Positions 1 to 8,807 of a stretch of DNA of 64,000 nt are shown piece after piece. The notes beneath the pieces were generated by a model. The model was not told the DNA's origin. It made no database searches and saw only the letters and a list, made by a program, of their open reading frames with translations. The DNA comes from Legionella parisiensis. Its GTDB lineage: Bacteria; Pseudomonadota; Gammaproteobacteria; Legionellales; Legionellaceae. Position 1 is the first letter of the stretch. Each line of letters opens with the position of its first letter. The stretch spans positions 800,850 to 864,849 of the forward strand of contig NZ_LNYQ01000013.1 of NCBI RefSeq assembly GCF_001467945.1. Direction: 5' to 3'. The position numbers and the translations under genes are program-made.

Positions 1-918
1 CAGCAAACCGGATACGCATTAGATGAGCTGGCTCTTCTTACCGTTGATAGAAAACGAACAATCTATTACGGAGATGAATGTGTGAAAGGAGCTCAAAAAA
101 AGTATATTGGTGCCTTGACGCATGACGAAGCAGTGGTGACTTACAATATGAGTGGTGAGTTCTTAACACGCCGTATGGATAAACATAAACGAGTGCCTAA
201 TGTATTCAAAGAGATGTGTAACATTTGGCCTAAGTGGCTTGACATCGGCTTAAAAAAGGATGGTACTTATTTAATAACTATTTCGACAAGAAAACCTGAA
301 AATGCGGTCGATGGCGTGATTCAAAGGGGTATTTCAAATAATGATTTTATTACTCCGCCTGAATATGTATTGAATTCTTACCGCAGTGTTAGTGAGCGTT
401 TTCCATTAGTCATTCAAGAAAACCAATCCAAAAAGGTGATTATCAGTGTGGTAAATAATGAGTTGGCGATTGTGAAAAAGTTCAGTAAAGAGAAAGGAAA
501 AGACTCACAGGAGTCAGGAGATAATAAGCCCGCTATAGTAGTAGATTGTGAGACTAATACCATCTATGTAATCAATCTTTTGCAATATGTCGATTTCATT
601 AATCAAAGCCAACTCAATAGCAAAGCAACCTCTGCAGATGAACTATTTAAAGGCGCAGATATTTCGATTGCGACGAGTGTGGCAAGAGTAATTGACCCAA
701 GTAAATTCGGATCCGCTAGAATTGCATTTGTTCGACAAGGAGTTACTTCAACTTCAATTAATAATCTTAAGAAAAATATTGTCGCCACTGTTCAGGATGG
801 AGCGCTCGATGTGCAAGCTGAAGCAGATTTTGCAGAATTAAAATCTGATGCTCCTGAGCATTTTGAAGTATTGGAGAGTTTAACATCTCAAAATTCACTG
901 CAAACAGCTACAAAATAA
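1..918 (+). CDS. Hypothetical protein, 5' end outside the window (effector-like)
   Basis: The reading frame is open from the first base, so the gene begins before the window and at least 305 residues are seen. A GTG at 82 is only an internal codon, because the frame upstream of it (QQTGYALDELALL...) looks coding. I recognise no domain. The visible part is a soluble mixed alpha/beta protein without signal peptide or membrane segment. Its last 30 residues are rich in Glu, Ser, Thr and Gln (SDAPEHFEVLESLTSQNSLQ), which resembles the C-terminal signals of many Dot/Icm substrates; that is only suggestive. It is followed by a short hairpin at 926-946 and a convergent small gene. Confidence 0.75.
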   Translation, partial: QQTGYALDELALLTVDRKRTIYYGDECVKGAQKKYIGALTHDEAVVTYNMSGEFLTRRMDKHKRVPNVFKEMCNIWPKWLDIGLKKDGTYLITISTRKPENAVDGVIQRGISNNDFITPPEYVLNSYRSVSERFPLVIQENQSKKVIISVVNNELAIVKKFSKEKGKDSQESGDNKPAIVVDCETNTIYVINLLQYVDFINQSQLNSKATSADELFKGADISIATSVARVIDPSKFGSARIAFVRQGVTSTSINNLKKNIVATVQDGALDVQAEADFAELKSDAPEHFEVLESLTSQNSLQTATK

Positions 919-925
919 TATGAAA

Positions 926-946
926 AGGATTCCAGGGAGGAATCCT
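926..946. terminator. Stem-loop between convergent genes
   Basis: A perfect 8-bp stem (aggattcc / ggaatcct) with a 5-nt loop starts 8 bases after the stop codon at 918. There is no good T-run on either side, so termination is a position-based inference. Confidence 0.45.
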
Positions 947-967
947 GTCTCAGCTTTGAATCGAATA

Positions 968-1180
968 TTATTTAAATCTCGGAGTAGGGCCTTGGGCATC
1001 CGCTGATGAGGTATTTTCAAGCTCGTTCACAATCGTTTTAACGGGTTTACTTAATTCTGATTCTGTCTCATTTCTTCTGACTATTGACCAATTTATATCT
1101 TTGAAAAAACGGTTAGTAGGGGGGGTGGGCTTAATCGTTTTAGGGAGAGAAGAAGTAGTGAATCGTCTAAATAACATCAT
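968..1180 (-). CDS. Small hypothetical protein (70 aa)
   Basis: A 70-codon ORF beginning MMLFRRFTTSSLPKT. It is preceded on the minus strand by AAAAAGGA about 8 bases before the ATG, a good ribosome site. The protein is hydrophilic, Pro/Thr/Lys-rich at the N-terminus (TIKPTPPTNRFFKD) and ends PTPRFK. No family is recognised. The ribosome site and the lack of a better ORF opposite favour a real gene. It is convergent with the partial gene at 1-918, with the 926-946 hairpin between them. Confidence 0.5.
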   Translation of the reverse strand: MMLFRRFTTSSLPKTIKPTPPTNRFFKDINWSIVRRNETESELSKPVKTIVNELENTSSADAQGPTPRFK

Positions 1181-1279
1181 CTATAAAATCCTTTTTAAAT
1201 AAAACAGCGTATTAGTTATGATAAGTTTTTATAAAAAATATGCAAGTTTTATTTGTTGCAGATAAATAAAACGTGTATG

Positions 1280-1447
1280 TTATTGTTTTTTCTTTGGATT
1301 TAATTGGTTTTTATCTGGTAATGGATTCTCGTCCAACTGCTTGGCAATAGTTCGTGTATTTTTATTCAATGAATTTATTTGTTTTTTGTCTGTAGTTACA
1401 GTCCAGTCTATCGACTTTCCAAAATTTTTGGGTACCTTTTTAGTCAT
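1280..1447 (-). CDS. Small Lys/Asn-rich hypothetical protein (55 aa)
   Basis: A 55-codon ORF from ATG (complement of 1445-1447) to TAA (complement of 1280-1282). GGAGAAAA sits about 8 bases before the ATG. The protein starts MTKKVPKNFGKSIDW and ends NPLPDKNQLNPKKKQ; it is basic and very hydrophilic, and looks disordered. The strong ribosome site makes this strand better than the overlapping plus-strand frame, which begins with TTG and has no ribosome site. It resembles the many short, Lys-rich orphan proteins of Legionella genomes; no function can be assigned. Confidence 0.5.
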   Translation of the reverse strand: MTKKVPKNFGKSIDWTVTTDKKQINSLNKNTRTIAKQLDENPLPDKNQLNPKKKQ

Positions 1448-1574
1448 TGATTTTCTCCAAAATGAAAAGAACTACTTTTGTATAAAAAATAGTTTATTTG
1501 TATATATTAGCAAAATATTTCATGTAGAGCAGCTGAAAAACACAATAGTTACTCTCGGTGGGGGGTGAAAATGT

Positions 1575-1979
1575 TTATTGATAGGATATAGGTTTTTTTC
1601 TAAGTATCTTTATCTCGCTTTGTCTGGATTTTTCTTCCAGAATTTTCTGCTTGGCGCGTCTTGAGCGTCTTTTCTTTTGTCGTTTTAATTTTTCAATTTT
1701 TTGCTGTTCTTTTGTTTTTTCGTCACTCACAATTGAATGTAATTTTTCACAAAGCCGTATTCTTGCAAAATATCGATTGTCTTCACGGCTCCTGGATTCC
1801 TGACATTTGATTTCCAAACCGGAAGGTATATGTTTCAAATAAACTGTCGAGGCGGTTTTATGTAGCTTTTGACCTCCTTTACCACTGCCAACGATAAATT
1901 TTTCGACGAGATCATCATCTCTAATGTGAAGTTGAATCATTAAGTTGGTTAACTTATCCCATTTTTCTTTATTAATCAT
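1575..1979 (-). CDS. Release-factor-like protein with GGQ motif
   Basis: A 134-residue protein holding only the catalytic domain of class-I peptide chain release factors. The GGQ motif (GSGKGGQ, residues 35-37) is followed by the conserved stretches NKT-like (HKTAS), VYLKHIPSGLEIKCQESRS and DNR. The C-terminal 40 residues are highly basic (KRQKKRRSRRAKQK), as in stand-alone factors that put a positively charged tail into the ribosome. It lacks the codon-recognition domain of RF1/RF2, so it more likely rescues stalled ribosomes or hydrolyses peptidyl-tRNA than reads stop codons. The sequence after GGQ looks closer to the C12orf65/mtRF-R-type group than to ArfB (YaeJ). The ribosome site before ATG is weak. 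Confidence 0.85.
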   Translation of the reverse strand: MINKEKWDKLTNLMIQLHIRDDDLVEKFIVGSGKGGQKLHKTASTVYLKHIPSGLEIKCQESRSREDNRYFARIRLCEKLHSIVSDEKTKEQQKIEKLKRQKKRRSRRAKQKILEEKSRQSEIKILRKKPISYQ

Positions 1980-2184
1980 CTTGCATTGTTTTTATGTTAT
2001 ATGCTGCAGTCTAACGATTATTCCCGGATTTTTATTATATGATACGCGAATTCAAAAGGATAACTCTATAAATCCAGATTTATTATTGTTGCGATATAAT
2101 TTTTATATAAAAGTCTAATTTAGATTGGAATGAATAAAAAAATAATTCACTGTCGTATCTCTAAAAATCAATTACGGCTTAAAA

Positions 2185-2343
2185 ATGAAGATAATTTACC
2201 GTGATCGAATTAAAAATAATTTTAGGAAAATTGAAATTATTCCTTTAATAGATCAAGGACTTATCGCATATTCCAATGGAAAAACTGGCTTACCCACAAT
2301 CGGTGAGCTTCTTTTTAATAAAGCAGTTTTTTTATTCAGCTAA
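2185..2343 (+). CDS. Possible small ORF or gene fragment (52 aa)
   Basis: An ORF of 52 codons starting MKIIYRDRIKNNFRKIE and ending in TAA just before the next gene. The composition is protein-like (YSNGKTGLPTIGELLFN), but there is no clear ribosome site, so it may be a remnant of a larger gene or chance. The rest of 1980-2184 is AT-rich with nothing recognisable. Confidence 0.25.
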   Translation: MKIIYRDRIKNNFRKIEIIPLIDQGLIAYSNGKTGLPTIGELLFNKAVFLFS

Positions 2344-2389
2344 TTATTTAACATCATAGTGTTATAAAACTTTCTCAAACGCTTAATAA

Positions 2390-4921
2390 ATGATAAAAAT
2401 GATGTGCATGGAATTCTTGTTTGGGTTAGGGATGCTAATTTATAAAGGGAAAGTATTAACCAAGTTTAAAAATAAGAAGAGCGGTAAAAATCAAGGGGAA
2501 GTCGATGGTTTTTATCGTGATTCCGATGGAGTGGAATATTTTATAAAAAAACCTAATGATCCCAAAGAATTGTTCACAGAACTGTTTGCGGGTTTGTTGC
2601 TGCAAGAATTTATACGCCGTCAATTGATTGATAAGATATATCATGCATCATTCATTACTGCTCAACTGATTCAATTTGAAGATGGCAGTTATGGACTGAT
2701 TCAACCTAAAATTGAATTTAAAGAGTTATATAAAATCATTGGCACAGGCTATCGAGATGGTTCCGATAGAGATCCTTTAGTGGAGATGTTTTACGGTCCC
2801 CAATCCTACTTATTACTGACCCAATTAAAATCATATTTTGGTCTTGCGATCGCATTGATGTTTTCTTTGCTTTTCGGGGATAACAGTGTGCACAGCGGGA
2901 ATGTGGTTTGCTTGGATGTCCTGTCCTCAGTTGAGATGATGTTTATTCAATTTGCGCGCATTGATTGGGGCGCTGCATTCCGTTATTACGGTCATAAAAA
3001 GAATAATGAAAATCTTTTGAATCCATTCGAGTATCAAGGATGGTTTAATCCCAAAGGATATACGAAGGGATATTTTCTCAATTACAAAAAAATAAAAGGA
3101 TTGTTTCCTGCTATTGCTGAACAGGCGTTCCTATTACAAAAAAAGGTCAATGAATCATTGTTTGTTGAAATAATTAACTCTGTTTTAAGACAACTCCCAG
3201 TACATTTAGTTGATAACAAGACTAAGTTAGAGTTAGCACAATATTTATGTATTGAGTCTTTTGGAAAAATCAATTTTGGTGTGGAAGATCAGCAATTTGC
3301 AGTTGATTTGGCACATATTTTATTCAATCGATTAGACAAGATGACTACTCTTCAGGATTTTCCAGATAGTGCAGTTGAAGCAGACTTACCGCAAGTTATG
3401 TATGCAGAAAGCATACCAACAGCTATTGGATTACCAGTTAATATTGTTATTCCTTTTAATCAACAAATGAGCATTTGGCTCAATATACTTTCTTTAACCG
3501 ATGAACGAAGTATTTTTGATTTTAACAGCATTGATCGTACTAAGTTAGTGAAACAATATAATTTTTTTATGGACGCTTTATTGCGTCAAGTGGAGCAATT
3601 GGAGTTACTCCTACACTATGATGGCACTGTAGAGGATGAGGTGCGGCATTTATCAATAAGTCATTCTTTCCGAAATCAGTTTGCTTTAGACATGGACTTA
3701 AAACCGACCTCTTCTGATACAGCACCAAGTATTTCTTATAAAAAGCCTCACCGGCAGCTGGTTGAAGCTGTGTTAACTACGAGTTTTAATGCCATTATTA
3801 CGATTAGAGTGATACAAAGTACTCAAGCCACAACAATGCTTGCCAGTGCATCTGCAATTCATTTTCTGTTTGATGCTTTAAAAATGTATCTACATGATTT
3901 CAACGCAACTCACACTCTGTTTTTGAAAGAGGTGCAAGATATGCTTTTGTCAATGTCAGGAACACAACTTGCACGAGTTTGTCTCAATGAAATGGAATTT
4001 ATAAATTCCAGTTTGCTCATCGGAATAGTTCTAAAAAATCCTGAGCTTTGGGAGCGTATGAATCAGGCTTTAACTGAAGAGTACGAGATATTCTACCAAG
4101 AGAAAATAGATGATTACCTTGTTAAATTACGAAAATGTCATGCAGATTATACCTTATTTTTAACTTTGGTCAGTGAATCGCTATCGATATCCCAACTCGC
4201 TACAAAAAAGCTTGTAGTGGATAAATTAAATAGTCTTTTTGAGAGTCTACCAGAGTTTTTGCAAAAGGAGCTTGCTGCGCTCTTAAATCAAATTCAGGAT
4301 GACTTTAGAGGTTTGCAGCGCCGGCACAGTCTTAAGTTGGAAGAGCTGGAGCAATTGCAATTGAATGAACAACTTTTAGAAAATAATAATGACTCTTTAG
4401 AGGAAAAGAACAATTTCGTAGCACAAACTGATAAAAAAGAGACTGATGTTAAGGAATGTATGCTCTATGAAAAAATCTCAACTGATAAAATCCTTTGGCA
4501 AGCAATAGTAGAATCCCAAAGTGAAGAATTACCTCTTGATGACCTGCTTGTCTTAAAAAATTTTTATGACAGAAAAAGGGAGGAGTGCACTGATGTTTCA
4601 GGTGAGGCATTAAGCATTTTTTATACCCATGCGTTAATGGTGCGTTTATCGGATAGTTCTTTAACAGAGCAAGCACATATCATTCTATATGATGCTTTAA
4701 AAACATTTGACACATCGAAAAAATCAACTATTTTAAATGAGGCAATTCACTTGGTTAATGTCCTATTTAATAAAGTAGGAGAGGTGAAACCTCAAATGAT
4801 AAACAGGTCACTTTTTTTTAGTCGACATAATTCAGGAGCTTTATTTGTTAATAACAACCCTAGCCAGGATCATTCAGTCTCATCTAGCGGATTAACAGTA
4901 TCCAGCACACTTGAACAATGA
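2390..4921 (+). CDS. Large effector-like protein with N-terminal kinase-like fold (LepB-N/HipA type)
   Basis: An 843-residue soluble protein. The first 250 residues carry spaced elements of a protein/lipid kinase fold: a Lys pair in YFIKKP (K53/K54), an acidic helix (ELFAG, E64), a catalytic-loop-like GDNSVHSGN (D164, H168, N171) and a DFG-like IDWGAAFR (D192). This order resembles the HipA/PI-kinase-like group and the N-terminal lipid-kinase domain known from the L. pneumophila Rab1 GAP LepB; the LepB link is my inference. Residues 250-843 are mostly helical, with a Gln/Glu/Leu-rich coiled-coil around 640-680, and show no GAP motif I can name. The tail is Ser/Asn-rich (SSSGLTVSSTLEQ), compatible with type IV translocation. 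The start is uncertain: no clear ribosome site precedes ATG 2390, and in-frame ATGs follow at residues 4, 5, 7 and 15. The domain begins near residue 20. Confidence 0.65.
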   Translation: MIKMMCMEFLFGLGMLIYKGKVLTKFKNKKSGKNQGEVDGFYRDSDGVEYFIKKPNDPKELFTELFAGLLLQEFIRRQLIDKIYHASFITAQLIQFEDGSYGLIQPKIEFKELYKIIGTGYRDGSDRDPLVEMFYGPQSYLLLTQLKSYFGLAIALMFSLLFGDNSVHSGNVVCLDVLSSVEMMFIQFARIDWGAAFRYYGHKKNNENLLNPFEYQGWFNPKGYTKGYFLNYKKIKGLFPAIAEQAFLLQKKVNESLFVEIINSVLRQLPVHLVDNKTKLELAQYLCIESFGKINFGVEDQQFAVDLAHILFNRLDKMTTLQDFPDSAVEADLPQVMYAESIPTAIGLPVNIVIPFNQQMSIWLNILSLTDERSIFDFNSIDRTKLVKQYNFFMDALLRQVEQLELLLHYDGTVEDEVRHLSISHSFRNQFALDMDLKPTSSDTAPSISYKKPHRQLVEAVLTTSFNAIITIRVIQSTQATTMLASASAIHFLFDALKMYLHDFNATHTLFLKEVQDMLLSMSGTQLARVCLNEMEFINSSLLIGIVLKNPELWERMNQALTEEYEIFYQEKIDDYLVKLRKCHADYTLFLTLVSESLSISQLATKKLVVDKLNSLFESLPEFLQKELAALLNQIQDDFRGLQRRHSLKLEELEQLQLNEQLLENNNDSLEEKNNFVAQTDKKETDVKECMLYEKISTDKILWQAIVESQSEELPLDDLLVLKNFYDRKREECTDVSGEALSIFYTHALMVRLSDSSLTEQAHIILYDALKTFDTSKKSTILNEAIHLVNVLFNKVGEVKPQMINRSLFFSRHNSGALFVNNNPSQDHSVSSSGLTVSSTLEQ

Positions 4922-4966
4922 TGAGAACAATTGAATGAGCGGTGCAGGATAAGTAAGGAATGAGAT

Positions 4967-5608
4967 ATGTTTAAAAAAATTGATGGAATAAAACACAATA
5001 GAGAAAAAATAATCAAGGCAATTAATGGATTAGAAGTAGTAACTTATGAGACGGTTTCAACTTTCTTAACTCAGCAACTTGCAGAAGGCACACTAAAACT
5101 GGATCACAGTGTCTATAAGCCTGCTGATCCAACTACTGAGATGCCAAGTGGTGTTGGCCGATATCTTCTTTATGATCATACTGATACATCTAATCCATTC
5201 TCGATTTGGGTATTTGCATTTGCGCCTAAGCAAAAAACAACAATTCATGATCACAAATATAAAGGCACAGTTACTGTTCTAGAGGGGCCTATATCCGAAA
5301 AATATTACCAACCTACTACTGCATGCACTGCACGACTCGTGAATCGTGTTGATCGTTATCCCTTTCACTGCAATCGTGATGACTTAAGTGGGGTTTTTGT
5401 TCATCAACTCAAACGAAGAAAAGCTTTAGGAATAGGGATGAGCGTCACGTTGCATATATACAATATGGAAGCCCATTTTGTGGATCTTGAAGGTAAAAAA
5501 ATGGATCGAAGAAATTTAAATATAATCTATTCCAAGGATAAAATAATAAATAAGGAGAATATTCCTGGCTATTCAGAAGCTCATCCTGAATTAACCTATA
5601 GAATGTAA
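4967..5608 (+). CDS. Cysteine dioxygenase-like cupin protein
   Basis: A 213-residue protein of the cysteine dioxygenase (CDO type I) family, which oxidises cysteine to cysteine sulfinate with a non-haem iron. Cupin motif 1 is visible as TTIHDHKYKGTVTVLEG (His94, His96). Second-motif histidines are candidates at FVHQL (146) or TLHIY (163). The preceding Arg and Tyr-rich GRYLLYDH segment is typical of the family. AAGGAATGAGAT before the ATG is a good ribosome site. It starts 45 bases after the effector-like gene 2390-4921 and may be cotranscribed with it. The substrate could be another thiol acid, such as 3-mercaptopropionate. Confidence 0.8.
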   Translation: MFKKIDGIKHNREKIIKAINGLEVVTYETVSTFLTQQLAEGTLKLDHSVYKPADPTTEMPSGVGRYLLYDHTDTSNPFSIWVFAFAPKQKTTIHDHKYKGTVTVLEGPISEKYYQPTTACTARLVNRVDRYPFHCNRDDLSGVFVHQLKRRKALGIGMSVTLHIYNMEAHFVDLEGKKMDRRNLNIIYSKDKIINKENIPGYSEAHPELTYRM

Positions 5609-5837
5609 TCTGTTGTTTTAGGACAAAATGAACCATTTTCAGGGCGGTTAAACCTGGCAAATAAATGGTGAATTTTGTCTATTTTTACCTAATGTCTCAG
5701 TCAAAAAATTCGCATAAATATAAACGACTACTACAAATAATACTTTTTGATCTGATAATGGCGTGAAAGTATTGCGCGTGCCATTTTGATCGTATAGATT
5801 ACAAGTTAAGCGAAATAAAAACTAAGGGACTAATGTT

Positions 5838-5951
5838 ATGTCAAAGTGTTTCGTTCCCACCACACAAAAAGATAGTTTATCCAATCATAAAACCTTACTG
5901 TACTTGGTACAGAGGGTTAAGAGTCCATTGGCAATAGAAAAACTTAAGTAG
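5838..5951 (+). CDS. Possible leader-size peptide (37 aa)
   Basis: A 37-codon ORF starting MSKCFVPTTQKDSL, with AAGGGA about 11 bases before ATG. A perfect stem-loop (5957-5972) begins 5 bases after its stop. It may be a short peptide gene or a leader before the OTU-like gene. The rest of the 430-base gap 5609-6040 shows nothing I recognise. Confidence 0.25.
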   Translation: MSKCFVPTTQKDSLSNHKTLLYLVQRVKSPLAIEKLK

Positions 5952-5956
5952 TCTTT

Positions 5957-5972
5957 CCCCTTATACAAGGGG
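5957..5972. terminator. Short stem-loop upstream of the OTU-like gene
   Basis: CCCCTT-ATAC-AAGGGG is a perfect 6-bp stem with a 4-base loop. It is not followed by a T-run. It lies 70 bases before the 6041 start and could be a terminator of the short ORF or a leader hairpin. Confidence 0.3.
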
Positions 5973-6040
5973 GATTAATAAATACAATGTAACTCACATA
6001 AAAAACGTCAAGGAATATAAAAACAAAAAAAGGAGCCAAT

Positions 6041-7723
6041 ATGTTTGATGTTGATAATAGTGGTAAAGGCAACTGTATGTACTACGCATATAGCATTTCT
6101 CTAATGTATTATTTACGAGCTAAAAATGCTCCTGATATTACAGAAAATATTTTTAACAAGTTAAAGCTTAAAGAAGATGATAAAGTTCTTTTGCGAACAT
6201 TATTGTCTAAGAATCCTAATTATCAATTTACATCACGTGAAATCAAAACCATTATTGAACCTGTTCTTGGAAAAGCTACTCGAGATTTGGCAGCTGAATA
6301 TACAATACGAGAGTTTAAATTGTCTCCTCATGATTCACCCTTATTTTCTTCAGCGAAATACGGCTTGGAATTTTGTTTCCGACAAGCACTGCTTGAGAAC
6401 GGTTCAGAACTGCATCAGCTAATTGATCATGGATTTACTAATCCCGATTATACTGCAGCTGAAATATATAAGATGAGTGGCACCGATCGCGGGATGACAG
6501 AGCATGCAATTGGAAGAGTGCCACATATTATAGAGGAGTTTAATCGCCTATGGGCTATAAAGGTAGAAGAACTCAAAAAGGAAGAGAAACAGTTTACTGA
6601 AGAAGAAATTAAGGTTTATAAAGAAAAACTTTTTGATAATATTTTAAGAGATGAAACAGTTCACTACTTTTTAGCAGAGAATGAAAAATATTTGAACCTG
6701 TACAAAGAACATTTACAAAAAGAATATGTATGGGGTTCAGAAGAAACTCTTTTAGTTTTACACCGTGCAATACAAGGTGAGCGTATGGTGCGAAACGAAA
6801 AGGGTACTGTTGATGCGTTTTACGATACGGAGATCGTGTTACATATTCATAGAAATGGCAGCAGTCCTTTTTTTCAATCCAGAAGCCCGGATATGATTTT
6901 GAATAATCGAAGTGATATTCATTGGACTTCTACAGTTCCTGATTCAATATTCACAACAACATTAACAGATAAAGAACAAAACCTTTTCGAGATACTTGAT
7001 GAACTGCGTGTCATGCATTCTAAAATTGTAATCGAAAAGGATCCGATTGCACAAGATTTGCTATCTACTTTAATAAAGCAAGTGGATTTAATTTATGCTA
7101 ACCCAAGTTATGCAATGAAAGAAAAAGCGATGGAGTCTGTCTTTCAGCTTGTTGGTAAGTTAATAATTAAAACAGGGAGCGATTCTTCCTGGAGACTGCT
7201 TCTTGGAAATTTTCTTTCTGCGTTTATCGAGTGTACCCCTAAATTTTTAGCAGACAAACCAATGAGCTCTGAAAGCAAAGAGTTAACTCCTATGCAACCT
7301 TCTGATAAAGAACTACTCTCGAAACAAGCTGGAATAGCTTCTTTAAGTATATTCTCTCATCATACTTTATTTAAAAAACCAGAAGAATCTCTGCGAAAAA
7401 CGTATCCTCAGGAAATTGCTCGCTATATTTCCGAAGGTAAACAGAGTGGTCCCAAAGTAGCTAAAGCGATGAGGCAAATGTATCAAGAGGGGCTTGAAGG
7501 TAATAAAATATTTACTCCAGAGAAATGTAGAGAAATTGCTTTACAGTATCTTAGTTATGTAAAGTATAAAAAGCGTCATTTTATGCTGACTGAAATACAT
7601 CATTTTGTCAAAGAAATGGATGAAATGATAAAACAGAAAGAAGAGAGCCTCAAAGGCGATACGGAGCATTTGAATGTCATGGACAAAAATGCCGTTAAAG
7701 ATGCGTCAATGTCATTGATGTGA
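6041..7723 (+). CDS. OTU-like cysteine protease (candidate deubiquitinase effector)
   Basis: A 560-residue protein. The N-terminus has the OTU Cys box VDNSGKGNCMYYAYS with catalytic Cys12 preceded by Asp/Gly, as in the usual DxxGDGNC(L/F). The downstream OTU landmarks are YVWGSEETLLVLHRA (W231-G232, the W-G element) and SDIHWTS (His294-Trp295, the catalytic His box). About 200 mostly helical residues lie between the Cys loop and the W-G element, far more than in eukaryotic OTUs. This matches the extended helical lobe described for the Legionella LotA/LotB/LotC group of OTU deubiquitinases. The predicted role is to remove ubiquitin chains inside the host after Dot/Icm translocation. The C-terminal 250 residues are helical with no recognised domain. 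The tail is Lys/Glu/Asp-rich. AAAAAAAGGAGCC before ATG is a strong ribosome site. Confidence 0.75.
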   Translation: MFDVDNSGKGNCMYYAYSISLMYYLRAKNAPDITENIFNKLKLKEDDKVLLRTLLSKNPNYQFTSREIKTIIEPVLGKATRDLAAEYTIREFKLSPHDSPLFSSAKYGLEFCFRQALLENGSELHQLIDHGFTNPDYTAAEIYKMSGTDRGMTEHAIGRVPHIIEEFNRLWAIKVEELKKEEKQFTEEEIKVYKEKLFDNILRDETVHYFLAENEKYLNLYKEHLQKEYVWGSEETLLVLHRAIQGERMVRNEKGTVDAFYDTEIVLHIHRNGSSPFFQSRSPDMILNNRSDIHWTSTVPDSIFTTTLTDKEQNLFEILDELRVMHSKIVIEKDPIAQDLLSTLIKQVDLIYANPSYAMKEKAMESVFQLVGKLIIKTGSDSSWRLLLGNFLSAFIECTPKFLADKPMSSESKELTPMQPSDKELLSKQAGIASLSIFSHHTLFKKPEESLRKTYPQEIARYISEGKQSGPKVAKAMRQMYQEGLEGNKIFTPEKCREIALQYLSYVKYKKRHFMLTEIHHFVKEMDEMIKQKEESLKGDTEHLNVMDKNAVKDASMSLM

Positions 7724-7744
7724 GGTTTTGATAGAGTTTAAAAG

Positions 7745-8134
7745 ATTGGGTAATTTACTCATGGTTGTTGTCATTCCTGCGAAGGGTAATGTTGTGGGCA
7801 AATTGCCAATATAAAAATGGATCTCCGCCTGCACAGAGATGATGAGTTACTTGCCAATTGAGTAAAACGAAACACCAAATACTCTTAGCTTGACGATTAT
7901 GGGCTGAAAAGCCCAGCAACGATTATGTATCGGAGCATCATTATCTGTTTTTGCTAATATAGAGGTGAAACAGCTGACGTAGTCATTCCTGCGAAGGCAG
8001 GAATCCATCAAAGCTGGGGCACATTGTCAATATATAAGATGAATCCCCGCCTATGCGGGGATGAATGATTTGCATTGAATTAAAATAAAACACTACATAG
8101 TCTTAGTTTGAAGACCATGGGTAATTTACCCAAT
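7745..8134. repeat. Two degenerate copies of a palindromic intergenic repeat, bounded by inverted ends
   Basis: Copy A (about 7770-7843) and copy B (about 7982-8066) both start gtcattcctgcgaagg and end in a ..ccgcct..(g)agatga or ..gcggggatga stretch. Each copy folds as GTCATTCCTGC...GCGGGGATGA. A third copy lies at 27465-27547. Each local copy is followed by a similar tail (aaaac..aaacac.a...tcttag.ttga), so the unit with its tail has been duplicated. The whole block is flanked by attgggtaatttactcatgg (7745-7764) and its near reverse complement ccatgggtaatttacccaat (8115-8134). There is no ORF. This looks like a REP/MITE-type element family. Confidence 0.6.
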
Positions 8135-8147
8135 CGTTACTCATTAA

Positions 8148-8807
8148 TTATTGGCTAATTTCATCATCTTCTGAATCTTCTGGTCCAGCTAAAAACTTAT
8201 CTTCATAGTCAATCACAAAACCGGCAAAAATTCGAACGATGCGGTCATCAATTTTTTCAGGATAGTGTACAGAAACACTCCAGCTTTTGTCGCCAAAGTT
8301 TCGATTGAATTCGGCAATTGGGTGGGGGTTGTTAGTTGATGATAAAATGACAAATCGGTCAAAGCTTGGATTTGCGTAAGCAAAGCCAATTTCAGTCGCT
8401 TTTCCTGCTTCATCATAGTCATAAATAGTAAATTTCGCAGATTCAAGAGTTGCTAAATTGCCATCAATAAAGCCAATTTGCACGCCCCGAGTATCATATA
8501 TATCAATCTCTTTGGCCCAGGGATATAAAGAACCTAAGGAAATGATTCGTGTAATACCCGTAGCTTGCCATCCATCTTTATTGGATAAATCATAATTTGT
8601 GCGGATACGAAATGCGCTTTTCTTTACTGATCCAGGATAGGTCTCTTTTTGGAGGGATTTAATCTGATAAATTTCAGAAAACTTATAAACATCTTTTGTA
8701 ACCACAAAATCATAGGGATGGTCTTCGTGAACACCATAACTATTAGCTAGAGTTGCATAGGATAGTGTAAATAGGATGGACAAAAACGATATCAATAATT
8801 TACGCAT
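8148..8807 (-). CDS. Secreted hypothetical protein (219 aa)
   Basis: The N-terminus MRKLLISFLSILFTLSYATLANS is a clear Sec signal peptide with likely cleavage near residue 20-22. The mature part is beta-strand rich, with alternating hydrophobic segments (YQIKSLQ, FRIRTNYDL, TRIISLGSL, EIDIYDTRGVQIGFIDG, FTIYDYDEAG, RFVILSSTN, WSVSVHYPEKID). This pattern loosely recalls the LURP-one/tubby-C beta barrel; that resemblance is weak and by eye. The C-terminus is acidic (GPEDSEDDEISQ). AAGGGG lies about 10 bases before ATG. It is probably periplasmic or secreted. No function is assigned. Confidence 0.7.
   Translation of the reverse strand: MRKLLISFLSILFTLSYATLANSYGVHEDHPYDFVVTKDVYKFSEIYQIKSLQKETYPGSVKKSAFRIRTNYDLSNKDGWQATGITRIISLGSLYPWAKEIDIYDTRGVQIGFIDGNLATLESAKFTIYDYDEAGKATEIGFAYANPSFDRFVILSSTNNPHPIAEFNRNFGDKSWSVSVHYPEKIDDRIVRIFAGFVIDYEDKFLAGPEDSEDDEISQ

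Noticed and set aside
1341..1568. 75-codon plus-strand frame
   Set aside because: Starts with TTG, has no ribosome site, and overlaps the minus-strand 55-codon ORF that has a good one.
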